A stretch of DNA of 64,000 bases from Mangrovimonas sp. ST2L15 (GTDB lineage: Bacteria > Bacteroidota > Bacteroidia > Flavobacteriales > Flavobacteriaceae). Below the pieces are notes generated by a model, which was given only the letters and a program-made list of their open reading frames with translations, was not told where the DNA came from and ran no database searches. The position numbers were made by a program, and so were the translations under genes. Numbering within the stretch: the stretch's first letter is position 1; each line of letters starts with the position of its first letter. The stretch covers positions 744,001-808,000 of the forward strand of contig NZ_LBIQ01000030.1 in the NCBI RefSeq assembly GCF_001280515.1. Direction: 5' to 3'. Below, in pieces: positions 28,862-37,375 of the stretch.

Positions 28862-30775
28862 ATGAAAAAGCTCAACATATTTATACTTATAGCAATGATC
28901 GGGTGCCTAGTGGGATATTCCCAGAACGCGGCGACCGAGACAGCTGACCGATATTACCAGAACTTTGAGTTCGTTAGAGCGATCAAGAGCTACGAGAAGC
29001 TGGTAGAGAAGGGCAAGGGCGACGAGTACGTATACCGTCAGTTGGCCGAGGCCAATTACAACATATTGAACACCGAGGAGGCAGAGAAATGGTACTACAA
29101 GGTACTTGAGAGCACTCCCGGAGATGCAGAGATCGTTTACAAGTACTCTCAGATGCTCAAGGCCAACGGGAAGTACGACCGTTCCAATGAGTACATGCGC
29201 AAGTTTGCAGAGTTGAAGCCAAACGACCAGCGAGCGGTAGCCTTCATGGAGAACCCGGACTATATTCCACAGTTGTTGGAGAAAGAGAAGACCTTCCGTT
29301 TGAAGAACCTGGACATCAACAGCGAGCAGTCCGACTTCGGAGGTACGATCAAGGACGGTAAGTTCTATTTTGCCACGGCAAGGAACAAGTCAAGAAAGAC
29401 CTATGGTTGGAACGAGCAGCCGTTTTTGGATATCTACGTATCCGAGGTGACTGCAGATGGCTTTATGGAAGCCGACCAGATAGATGGCGACGTGAACACG
29501 CAGTTCCATGAAGGAGTTGCGGCGATCAGTCCCAATGGTACGACCATGTACTTCTCCAGAGAGAGTTTCTCGGAGGGGATGTACGAGAAGGACAGTACCA
29601 CCAGAAGAAAGATCAGTGTGAACAACCTTTTCGAGGCTACCTTTGATGGCGAGAAATGGGGTTATGTAAAACCGTTCCCATTGAACAGCAACACCTTTAC
29701 GATCAAGGACCCTAGCGTGAGCAAGGACGGAAAGACCCTTTACTTTTCCTCTGATATGCCAGGGGGTCACGGAGGTTATGACATCTACAAGGTATCCATC
29801 AATGGAGACGGTACCTACGGAGATGCGGTTAACCTGGGAGACATTGTCAATACCGAGGGAGATGAAGGTTTTCCTTTTATAAGCAGTACCGATGTCCTTT
29901 ACTTTTCATCCAACGGGCACTTGGGTCTAGGAAACCTGGATGTTTTCTTTACCAAGCTTGACGGCGGGTCTTACCTGCCTGTAAGAAATGCAGGAGTGCC
30001 AGTGAACGGTAACATGGACGACTTTGCCTTTACCATCGATGAGGAAAGCGGGGAAGGATTTGTATCCTCCAATAGAGAAGGTGGCAAGGGAAGCGACGAT
30101 ATCTACCAGGTGTTCAGACTTCAGCCAATGTGTACTGTAGACCTTATTGCTATGGTTACCGACAGCCAGAGCGGGGAGCCATTGCAGGGAGCCAGCGTAT
30201 CTGTATACGATGACCAGGGAAGCATGTTGCTTACCCAGTTGACCGATGCAGAAGGAAAGGCAACTTTCTTGGTAGAGTGCGACAAGCAGTCTGGTCTTGA
30301 GGTGAGCATGGACGGTTATGAGAGCGAAAATGTAAGTGATCACGGCACATTAGATCAATCGACTAAATCCAAGGTGGCCCTGGATCCGATCGAGATGATC
30401 GTTGCAGAGGACCAAGTGGTACTGAACCCTATCTACTTTGAGTTCGACAAGTCAAACATCACGCCAGAGGCCGCCTTTGAACTTGACAAGTTGGTACAGG
30501 TGATGAACAAGTACCCTGATATGGTGATCAACGCGACTTCACATACGGACAGCCGTGGATCTGCCTCATACAACGAGAGATTGTCTGACAGACGTGCCAA
30601 GACGACCGTACAGTACGTGATCTCCAAGGGGATCGATGCCTCAAGGATTACAGGTAAGGGTATGGGCGAGAGCGATCCAAAGGTAGATTGTGGAAGCAAC
30701 TGCAGCGAGGAGGAGCACCAATTGAACAGAAGGTCTGAGTTTATCATCACCACTGGAGGTCCACAGGACCAATAG
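28862..30775 (+). CDS. TPR/PD40/OmpA-family protein of the T9SS cassette, copy 1
   Basis: A 637-residue envelope protein: signal peptide (about 1-20), tetratricopeptide-like helices (25-125), a WD40/PD40-like beta-propeller (170-420; DGKTLYFSSDMPGGHGGYDIY), a carboxypeptidase-regulatory-like beta sandwich (425-515), and a C-terminal OmpA peptidoglycan-binding domain (YFEFDKSNITPEA, SHTDSRGSASYNERLSDRRA, LNRRSEF). The layout matches PorE-type proteins, which tie T9SS components to peptidoglycan. Residues 479-504 differ from the second copy at ten positions while the rest is identical. It is the last gene of the cassette and is followed by a strong terminator. Confidence 0.92.
   Translation: MKKLNIFILIAMIGCLVGYSQNAATETADRYYQNFEFVRAIKSYEKLVEKGKGDEYVYRQLAEANYNILNTEEAEKWYYKVLESTPGDAEIVYKYSQMLKANGKYDRSNEYMRKFAELKPNDQRAVAFMENPDYIPQLLEKEKTFRLKNLDINSEQSDFGGTIKDGKFYFATARNKSRKTYGWNEQPFLDIYVSEVTADGFMEADQIDGDVNTQFHEGVAAISPNGTTMYFSRESFSEGMYEKDSTTRRKISVNNLFEATFDGEKWGYVKPFPLNSNTFTIKDPSVSKDGKTLYFSSDMPGGHGGYDIYKVSINGDGTYGDAVNLGDIVNTEGDEGFPFISSTDVLYFSSNGHLGLGNLDVFFTKLDGGSYLPVRNAGVPVNGNMDDFAFTIDEESGEGFVSSNREGGKGSDDIYQVFRLQPMCTVDLIAMVTDSQSGEPLQGASVSVYDDQGSMLLTQLTDAEGKATFLVECDKQSGLEVSMDGYESENVSDHGTLDQSTKSKVALDPIEMIVAEDQVVLNPIYFEFDKSNITPEAAFELDKLVQVMNKYPDMVINATSHTDSRGSASYNERLSDRRAKTTVQYVISKGIDASRITGKGMGESDPKVDCGSNCSEEEHQLNRRSEFIITTGGPQDQ
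30298..30371 (+). other. Divergent patch within the otherwise uniform repeat (copy 1)
   Basis: In 74 nt I count 14 base differences from 38812-38885, giving ten amino-acid changes (for example GYESENVSDHGTLDQ here, GYESVKVSVDGTFDE there) in the beta-sandwich domain of the OmpA protein. No other amino-acid change exists between the copies. Confidence 0.9.
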
Positions 30776-30810
30776 GGAGATGGAGGACCCAAACATAAGA
30801 GCATAAAAAA

Positions 30811-30837
30811 AGCCCTACCAAACGGTAGGGCTTTTTT
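30811..30837 (+). terminator. Terminator of cassette 1
   Basis: A 9-bp stem agccctacc/ggtagggct with loop aaac, preceded by an A run and followed by six T. It is the right-hand edge of the repeat and is identical to the one at 39325. Confidence 0.93.
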
Positions 30838-30840
30838 ATA

Positions 30841-31165
30841 CATGCTAGTTGATGAAATATTGGGAATTCAATAAAATTCTTAGGATTGGAAAGATGGTAG
30901 TTTGATATATTATTAAAATGTTAGGTAAATTTCTCTAAATGCTTTAAAATGTTCATTAAAAATGTTAAAATAAAGTTAAATCTATTCATCGAAAATTCCT
31001 GTATTTAATCTATAAACTACCAATTAATCGATGGTTGAGGAGCTTTTTTTATACATTTAGTCCTTAAAGTTTACCTAAAATGTTCATTAGTTGAATAGAA
31101 TAAATTTTCATTCAAAGGATTCATTTTTCAAGTAAATCTAATTTAAAACCACTCCTTAACACAAA
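30841..31165 (+). other. Non-coding leader region of adhesin cassette 2
   Basis: 325 nt, very AT-rich, with no credible gene. It contains four copies of aaaatgtt (30915, 30946, 30959, 31077), a 14-nt direct repeat taaaatgttcatta (30945-30958 and 31076-31089), and the inverted pair ttaggtaaa (30921-30929) and tttacctaa (31070-31078). It shares no evident sequence with the leader of cassette 1, so the two adhesins probably have separate promoters and regulation. Confidence 0.6.
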
Positions 31166-34100
31166 ATGAAAAGAACTACATTATTTGTATTTATGAGTTT
31201 TATGATGCTTTGGCATCTCAATGCTCAGGTCACGATTGGTTCCGGAACATTGGAATCAGAAAATGCACCATTTGAACCGTGGTATGGGTATTCCTATACT
31301 CAAACGGTTTATTTGGCTGATGAAATTAATGCCTCTGGGGAGATTACAGGGCTTCAATGGTACTATAGTGGTACATCTGCTTTACCCGACAGTCAGAGTT
31401 TGGTAATTTATCTTGCAGAATCCACAAGAACAGAATTCGCCTCTACAACAGATTGGGAGCCGATTGCTAGTTTTACCCAAGTTTATTCAGGAGGAATAAC
31501 TGTTGAAGCTGGTGTGAATGGATGGGTCCAGATTATTTTCGATACCCCATTTACTTATTCTGGTACGGATAATTTGCTTATTGCAGTAGAAGAAAATATG
31601 CCATCCTATGATTCGTCTGGAGATGATTTCTATAATACGGAGGTAGCAACAAATAGATCGATATCACATTATAGTGATGGAACTAATGCCGATCCAGCTT
31701 CACCGCCTACAGCAAATAATATTGATAATACCATAGCAAATGTGATTTTGGATGGAATTACTCAGGCTTGTCCAAACCCAGCCGATTTAACTGCCGGTAC
31801 GGTCGAAGCTTTTTCAGCTGAATTATCATGGACTGAAAATGGTAGTGCAACGGCATGGAACCTTGAAGTTGTTGAGGCTGGAACCGCACCTACTGGAACA
31901 GGTAACTATACGGCAGATGCCAATCCTTATACAGTAACATCTTTAAATCCTGGGACCGATTATGAATATTATGTACAGGCGGATTGTGGAGATACAGATG
32001 GTTTAAGTGGTTGGATTGGACCATTTTCTTTTACAACTCTAGAGGTTTGTCCGAGTCCATCTGATTTGACAGTTAATTCCACAGGATTGGATAGTGCTGA
32101 ATTAACATGGACTGAAAATGGTAGTGCTACTGCATGGAACCTTGAAGTTGTTGAAGCTGGAAGCTCGCCTACTGGAACGGGGAATTATACAGCAGATGCC
32201 AACCCATATACAGTAACGGGCTTGATGGCCGGTACAAATTATGAATACTATGTTCAGGCCGATTGTGGTGATGCAGATGGAGTGAGCAATTGGATAGGGC
32301 CATTCGCCTTTGATACGCAACTTTGTGATGTGAGTGAGCAGTGTGAGTACACATTCGTGATGACAGATTCATTTGGAGATGGTTGGAATGGAAACTCAAT
32401 GACCATTTCTCAAAATGGTGTAGATGTGGAAACAATTACCTTATCTTCCGGTTCTTCAGGAGAAGCTCAGGTAGCATTATGTGATGGTCAACCATTTGAA
32501 CTATTTTGGAATACTGGTGGTTCTTGGTCTGGAGAAGTTGGAATAGTTATTCAAGCCTTTGGTGAAGATTTATTTACAATGCCAAGTGGTTCAGGTTCTT
32601 TACAAGGAACAACTATTTATTCTGGAACAGTAAACTGTACACCTCCTTCTTGTGAAATCCCAACCGATCTAACTGCAGATAATATTACTGCTTTTTCAGC
32701 TGAGTTAAGCTGGACAGATAGCAATACTGGTATTTCTTCTTGGAACATAGAAGTTGTTGAAGCTGGAACAGCTCCAACAGGTGTGGCAACAGACGTAGCA
32801 GATACTAATACAGCTTTTGAGGTAAGTGATTTATCAGCCATAACGGAATATGCTTATTATGTTCAAGCGAACTGTGGAGATGAAAATGGGGTAAGTAACT
32901 GGGCTGGACCATTTTTGTTTACAACTACTTGTGATGTATTTCTACCTTATTACCTTCAAGAATTTGATACTATTATTCCAGAGTGTTGGGATGAAGCCAA
33001 TGATGGAGATCCCACAACAGGGCCTTCAGATTTTGGAGCAGGGTCATGGACTGGTGATGGTTTTGCAAATGTTGGTTTTTCAGGAGCATATAAAATTAAT
33101 TTATTCACAACAGGTAAAAGCGATTGGATCATTTCACCAGAATTTGATTTGACTGGTGGTCCATGGCAATTTGAAATCGATGTAGCTTTTATGCAATTTG
33201 CAAGTTCTACAACGGCTTCAACCCTAGGATCAGATGATGAAGTTCAGGTTTTAATTACTACAGATGGCGGTGCTACCTGGACACCTATTTTCGAATGGGA
33301 TAATACAACGGTCATTGCAGTTGGTGGAGAACATTTCATTTTTGATTTAACGCCTTATTCTGACATGGTTGTTCAGTTTGGTATTTGGGGATCTGAAGGT
33401 ACTGTAAATGATCCAGAAGATGTTGATGTTTCGGTAGACAATTTTGAAATTCGAGAAATTCCTACTTGTCCTGAACCAGTTGAACTTTCAGCAACAAACC
33501 TCTCTTTAACATCTACCGAGATTTCTTGGGTTGAGTTTGGAACGGCTGAAGTGTGGAATGTTGAGTATGGACCTGCAGGATTTACTCCAGGAAGTGGAGA
33601 GGGAACAGTATTAATAGATGTTACTAGCCCGCATGTATTAGAGGGCCTTGATTCTGATACTTCTTATGATTTTTATGTGCAAGCTGATTGTGGTGAGGGT
33701 GATGTGAGTATTTGGTCTGGACCAGGAAATTTTTATACAGGATATTGTGAATCTGTACCAACAAGTAATGATGGTCAAGGGGTTAGCAATACTGTTATTT
33801 CTACAACTTCATTCCCTAGTTTTGGAGATGTAACTTACGAAAATCATACAGATACGGTAGTGAATATCTTCCAAGGTATTTTGGCTAACTGTCAAGTTAC
33901 TTTCGCTACAGGATTTACATACGACACCAATATTTGGATTGACTTTAATGATAATTTGGTTTTTGAAGCAGATGAATTGGTTTTTGACGGTGTTTCTACA
34001 AACCAAAACCCAACCACATTAGATGCTTCATTTGTTGTTCCTGCCGACGCCCCATTAGGGGAACACAGAATGCGAATTGGAACAGCAGATTCTGGACAAT

Positions 34101-36415
34101 CAACACCTAATCCATGTTACAATGGATCTTGGGGAGTTACCTTGGATTTCACAGTAAACATCATAGAGTTGACCTGTGTCATGCCTGAGGTTGAATTTAG
34201 TTATATGGAAGATTGTGATAACCTTCAAGGGTTTATAGATGTGGTTATTTCTGATATCGGAGATGCAGAATCTATTTTGGTTTCCAATAACGTTGATGCT
34301 ACAACTATTCAGGTTACTGAACCAGGTACTTACCAAATGGGACCATTTACTCTAGATCAATCGGTATTCGTTACCGTTGAAAATGAACAAGACAGTAACT
34401 GTACCATTAATAGTCCAACTTATTTGACTACTTGTCCAACATTTTGTTTGGATGCACTGCCTATCTGTGCGTCTGATATATGGTATCCAAGTATTACAGG
34501 AGATCAGGTTGCACCAGATTATCTAGATTATGGTTGTTTAGGGTCTCAACCAGATCCACAATGGAATACCATAATTTTTGATGAACCTGGTGATTACCAA
34601 TTCTCTTTAGATCAAACAACAGGAGATGGAGGAACAGGAACAGGATTGGATATTGACTTTATCGTATGGGGACCATTTGATAGCCAAGACGCAGGTTGTT
34701 TCTTATTAACACCTGAGTTTGAAGCAGACTGTAGTTATTCTGCTACTGCTTCAGAAACGATTAACCTTAATGGGGTTCAAGCTGGAGATTTATATGTGAT
34801 ATTAATAACAAATTTCTCGCAACAAGATGGATTTTATAACCTTTCTCAAGATTCTGGTCCTGCGAATGGAACCAATTGTGAGGTAGTTTGTGATGTAGTT
34901 ATCGAAACAGTTGATGGAGTAGATGTGACTATGTTGCCGGAAGGAGAATCTATTGATTTTTGTGGTGTTGAAACAGTTACCCTAGTATCTGAATCTCCTT
35001 ATGCAGACACATTTGATTTATACAATGATGGTATATATGTTACCACCAATACAACAGGAACTTTTGAAGTATCTGAATCAGGTTCCTACTTTGTGATAGC
35101 TTATGGTGATATCTGCGAGGGTACTTCAACATCTGCTACTGTCATGGTTAATCTATTTAATCTAGCATCTATAAATGAACCTGCTGATATGGAAGTTTGT
35201 GATGATGCTAGTAATGATGGTTTTGCAGAATTTGATTTTGAAACCCAAACAGCGGTAATTATTGGCGAAGAAGATCCAAGTGTTTATAATGTTACTTATT
35301 ATGTGTCTCAAGAGGATGCTGATGCAGCAACAAATGAATTGCCAGTTCTTTTTACCAATACTTCCTCTCCTCAAACAATCTATGTAAGAGTAGAAGATGC
35401 CAGTTCAGATGGAGGGTCAGATTGTTATGTGGTCACTTCTTTTGAAATTATGGTAAATCCTTTGGATGACGCTTCATTTACATTGACAGCAACTTGTGAT
35501 GGTGCCATTGCAACTGTTTCAGGAACAACAGGAGGCTCTTTTGTTCTAAATCCTGATTTAGGTGATGGAGCTGTTGTAGATCCTGCTACAGGTACTATAA
35601 CTGGAGGAATTCCAGGAGCCATATATACTGTTGACTATACAACTACAGGTGTTTGTCCAGCAACTACTTCAGAAACAGTCGTAGTATTGCCTCAAGAGGA
35701 TGCTTCGTTTACTCTTGAAGCTGATTGTTATGGTGCTAGTGCGACAATTACTGGAGATGTTGGAGGAATCTTTGCTTTTGATGAATTCCCTTCTGATGAC
35801 GCTCTTATAGATGCTACAACTGGAGAAATAACAGGTGGTTCTTCAGATACAACTTATGTTATTTCTTATACAACAAGTGGGCCTTGTCCTGCTTCTTCTA
35901 TACAATCTGTAACAACCTATGCTGAGGAAGATGCTTCATTTGAGATGACAGCAACTTGTGATGGAGGTATAGCAGATGTTTATGGAGATTTAGGAGGTAC
36001 CTTCGAAATTGTAGAGCCAACTAATACCGATGCTGTAATTGACTCTGAAACAGGAGAAATTACTGGTGGTCCAGGAGGAACAGAATTTACAGTGAGCTAT
36101 ACAACTTCAGGCCCATGTCCTGCTACGGAATATGTAACTGTAATGTCAGATACCTGTTTATTCCCAGAGGTAGTAACACCAAACGGAGACGGCAGCAACG
36201 ACAGTTTCGATCTTACCGGATTTGGTGTGAGCAGTCTGGAGATCTTCAACCGATACGGGACGAAGGTATACAGTTTCACCGGAGCTTACACTGATGAGTT
36301 CAGGGGCGTATCTGATGACGGGGATGAGTTGCCAACGGGAACTTATTTCTACGTTGTGAAGTACAAGGACACCGAGGTAAGGACAGACTGGTTCTATATC
36401 ACCAGAGAACAATAA
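31166..36415 (+). CDS. Giant T9SS-exported multidomain adhesin, cassette 2 (type B sorting domain)
   Basis: A 1749-residue paralogue of the cassette 1 adhesin. Signal peptide about 1-21 (MLWHLNAQ); the same N-terminal domain; two fibronectin III units instead of one; GDGWNGN-type domain; fibronectin III; anchor-J-like domain; fibronectin III; GEVED-like domain; Ig-like segment. Then it diverges: the pre-peptidase and choice-of-anchor-L domains are missing and are replaced by a domain beginning FCLDALPICASDIWYPS. Three 77-residue tandem repeats (residues 1434-1664) follow, and then the type B sorting domain, identical in protein to that of cassette 1. PorP follows after 22 nt. Shared scaffold with different internal modules suggests different ligands. 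Confidence 0.88.
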   Translation: MKRTTLFVFMSFMMLWHLNAQVTIGSGTLESENAPFEPWYGYSYTQTVYLADEINASGEITGLQWYYSGTSALPDSQSLVIYLAESTRTEFASTTDWEPIASFTQVYSGGITVEAGVNGWVQIIFDTPFTYSGTDNLLIAVEENMPSYDSSGDDFYNTEVATNRSISHYSDGTNADPASPPTANNIDNTIANVILDGITQACPNPADLTAGTVEAFSAELSWTENGSATAWNLEVVEAGTAPTGTGNYTADANPYTVTSLNPGTDYEYYVQADCGDTDGLSGWIGPFSFTTLEVCPSPSDLTVNSTGLDSAELTWTENGSATAWNLEVVEAGSSPTGTGNYTADANPYTVTGLMAGTNYEYYVQADCGDADGVSNWIGPFAFDTQLCDVSEQCEYTFVMTDSFGDGWNGNSMTISQNGVDVETITLSSGSSGEAQVALCDGQPFELFWNTGGSWSGEVGIVIQAFGEDLFTMPSGSGSLQGTTIYSGTVNCTPPSCEIPTDLTADNITAFSAELSWTDSNTGISSWNIEVVEAGTAPTGVATDVADTNTAFEVSDLSAITEYAYYVQANCGDENGVSNWAGPFLFTTTCDVFLPYYLQEFDTIIPECWDEANDGDPTTGPSDFGAGSWTGDGFANVGFSGAYKINLFTTGKSDWIISPEFDLTGGPWQFEIDVAFMQFASSTTASTLGSDDEVQVLITTDGGATWTPIFEWDNTTVIAVGGEHFIFDLTPYSDMVVQFGIWGSEGTVNDPEDVDVSVDNFEIREIPTCPEPVELSATNLSLTSTEISWVEFGTAEVWNVEYGPAGFTPGSGEGTVLIDVTSPHVLEGLDSDTSYDFYVQADCGEGDVSIWSGPGNFYTGYCESVPTSNDGQGVSNTVISTTSFPSFGDVTYENHTDTVVNIFQGILANCQVTFATGFTYDTNIWIDFNDNLVFEADELVFDGVSTNQNPTTLDASFVVPADAPLGEHRMRIGTADSGQSTPNPCYNGSWGVTLDFTVNIIELTCVMPEVEFSYMEDCDNLQGFIDVVISDIGDAESILVSNNVDATTIQVTEPGTYQMGPFTLDQSVFVTVENEQDSNCTINSPTYLTTCPTFCLDALPICASDIWYPSITGDQVAPDYLDYGCLGSQPDPQWNTIIFDEPGDYQFSLDQTTGDGGTGTGLDIDFIVWGPFDSQDAGCFLLTPEFEADCSYSATASETINLNGVQAGDLYVILITNFSQQDGFYNLSQDSGPANGTNCEVVCDVVIETVDGVDVTMLPEGESIDFCGVETVTLVSESPYADTFDLYNDGIYVTTNTTGTFEVSESGSYFVIAYGDICEGTSTSATVMVNLFNLASINEPADMEVCDDASNDGFAEFDFETQTAVIIGEEDPSVYNVTYYVSQEDADAATNELPVLFTNTSSPQTIYVRVEDASSDGGSDCYVVTSFEIMVNPLDDASFTLTATCDGAIATVSGTTGGSFVLNPDLGDGAVVDPATGTITGGIPGAIYTVDYTTTGVCPATTSETVVVLPQEDASFTLEADCYGASATITGDVGGIFAFDEFPSDDALIDATTGEITGGSSDTTYVISYTTSGPCPASSIQSVTTYAEEDASFEMTATCDGGIADVYGDLGGTFEIVEPTNTDAVIDSETGEITGGPGGTEFTVSYTTSGPCPATEYVTVMSDTCLFPEVVTPNGDGSNDSFDLTGFGVSSLEIFNRYGTKVYSFTGAYTDEFRGVSDDGDELPTGTYFYVVKYKDTEVRTDWFYITREQ
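35465..36157 (+). repeat. Three 77-residue tandem repeats in adhesin 2
   Basis: Units start at residues 1434, 1511 and 1588, each opening with (D/E)DASF and closing near a cysteine-containing TSGPCPA-like strand. They are Ig-like/PKD-like spacers that extend the stalk. Adhesin 1 has one comparable unit (EDASFSYDEE). Unit length is exactly 231 nt, so the copy number could change without a frameshift. Confidence 0.85.
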
Positions 36416-36437
36416 TTAACGCAACCAGAAAAAGATA

Positions 36438-37355
36438 ATGAAAAGACTATATATATTAATCGCTATGGTACTGATCGGGATGGTTGGGGCACATGCCCAA
36501 CAGGATCCACAGTACACGCAGTACATGTACAATATGAACGTGATGAACCCCGCTTATGCGGGGTCCTTCGAGGGACTGTCCCTTGGGGCGCTTTACAGGA
36601 GCCAGTGGGTCGGTGTCGATGGGGCACCCAAGACGGCGACCTTCAACGGTCACATGCCCGTAGGGCGCAAGGTAGGGCTAGGTCTGTCGTTTGTTAACGA
36701 CCAGATCGGACCTGTAAAGGAGAACAATGCCTATGTTGACTTCAGCTATACGCTGGAGTTGGGCGGCGGTCACAAACTGGCCATGGGGGTCAAGGCAGGA
36801 GCTACGTTTTATGACGTAGGTCTTACGGGCCTTGACAGGCTTGATGCCGATGACCCATTGTTGGGAGAGGACGTGAACAGTGTGTCCCCTAACGTAGGGG
36901 CGGGTTTCTACCTTTACAAGCCGGATACTTATTATGTGTCTCTTTCCATGCCGAACATCATCAGCACGATCCATTTGGATGCTGAGAACGGGAAGAAGGT
37001 AGGATCTGAGACGCAGCACTTTTTTGCGGCTGCGGGTTATGTTTTCGGGTTGTCAGACAACTTCAAGCTAAAGCCACACGCGATGATGAAGATGGCCTTT
37101 GATGCACCTATGACCTTTGACGGGAACTTGAACCTTTTCATGTACGATATCGTTGAACTTGGGGTTGGTTACCGTTTGGAGGATTCCTGGACGGCGATGG
37201 TAAACTTTATGATCACGCCACAGTTGCGCGTGGGCTATGCCTATGACCATATCGTGAGCGACCTTGACATCAACGCGAATGCCTCCCACGAGATATTCCT
37301 CAACTTTGATATCCTGCTTTCGAGAAAGGTATCCCGTTCACCACGTTATTTCTAA
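36438..37355 (+). CDS. PorP/SprF-family T9SS outer-membrane protein, copy 2
   Basis: This 305-residue protein is identical in sequence to the one encoded at 27924-28841, with the same signal peptide, barrel and spacing: 22 nt after its adhesin and 20 nt before its OmpA partner. It presumably serves the cassette 2 adhesin. Because the proteins are identical, either PorP could serve both cargoes. Codon use is GC-rich compared with the adhesin body before it. Confidence 0.94.
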   Translation: MKRLYILIAMVLIGMVGAHAQQDPQYTQYMYNMNVMNPAYAGSFEGLSLGALYRSQWVGVDGAPKTATFNGHMPVGRKVGLGLSFVNDQIGPVKENNAYVDFSYTLELGGGHKLAMGVKAGATFYDVGLTGLDRLDADDPLLGEDVNSVSPNVGAGFYLYKPDTYYVSLSMPNIISTIHLDAENGKKVGSETQHFFAAAGYVFGLSDNFKLKPHAMMKMAFDAPMTFDGNLNLFMYDIVELGVGYRLEDSWTAMVNFMITPQLRVGYAYDHIVSDLDINANASHEIFLNFDILLSRKVSRSPRYF

Positions 37356-37375
37356 TCATCCAATCACACAGAATT

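Larger units (their letters stand above)
27647..30837 (+). repeat. 3191-bp direct repeat, copy 1 (sorting domain - PorP - OmpA - terminator)
   Basis: Nearly identical to 36161-39351 at a constant offset of 8514 bp. It starts at the first codons of the adhesin sorting domain and ends in the T run of the terminator; sequence on both sides is unrelated. Apart from a 74-nt divergent patch at 30298-30371 the copies differ at only about ten positions that I can see, all silent. The segment looks clearly richer in G and C than the adhesin bodies. Confidence 0.97.

Noticed and set aside
35465-36157. CRISPR-like regular repeat
   Set aside because: The periodicity is 231 nt, in frame, and is a protein-domain repeat without a short conserved DNA repeat.
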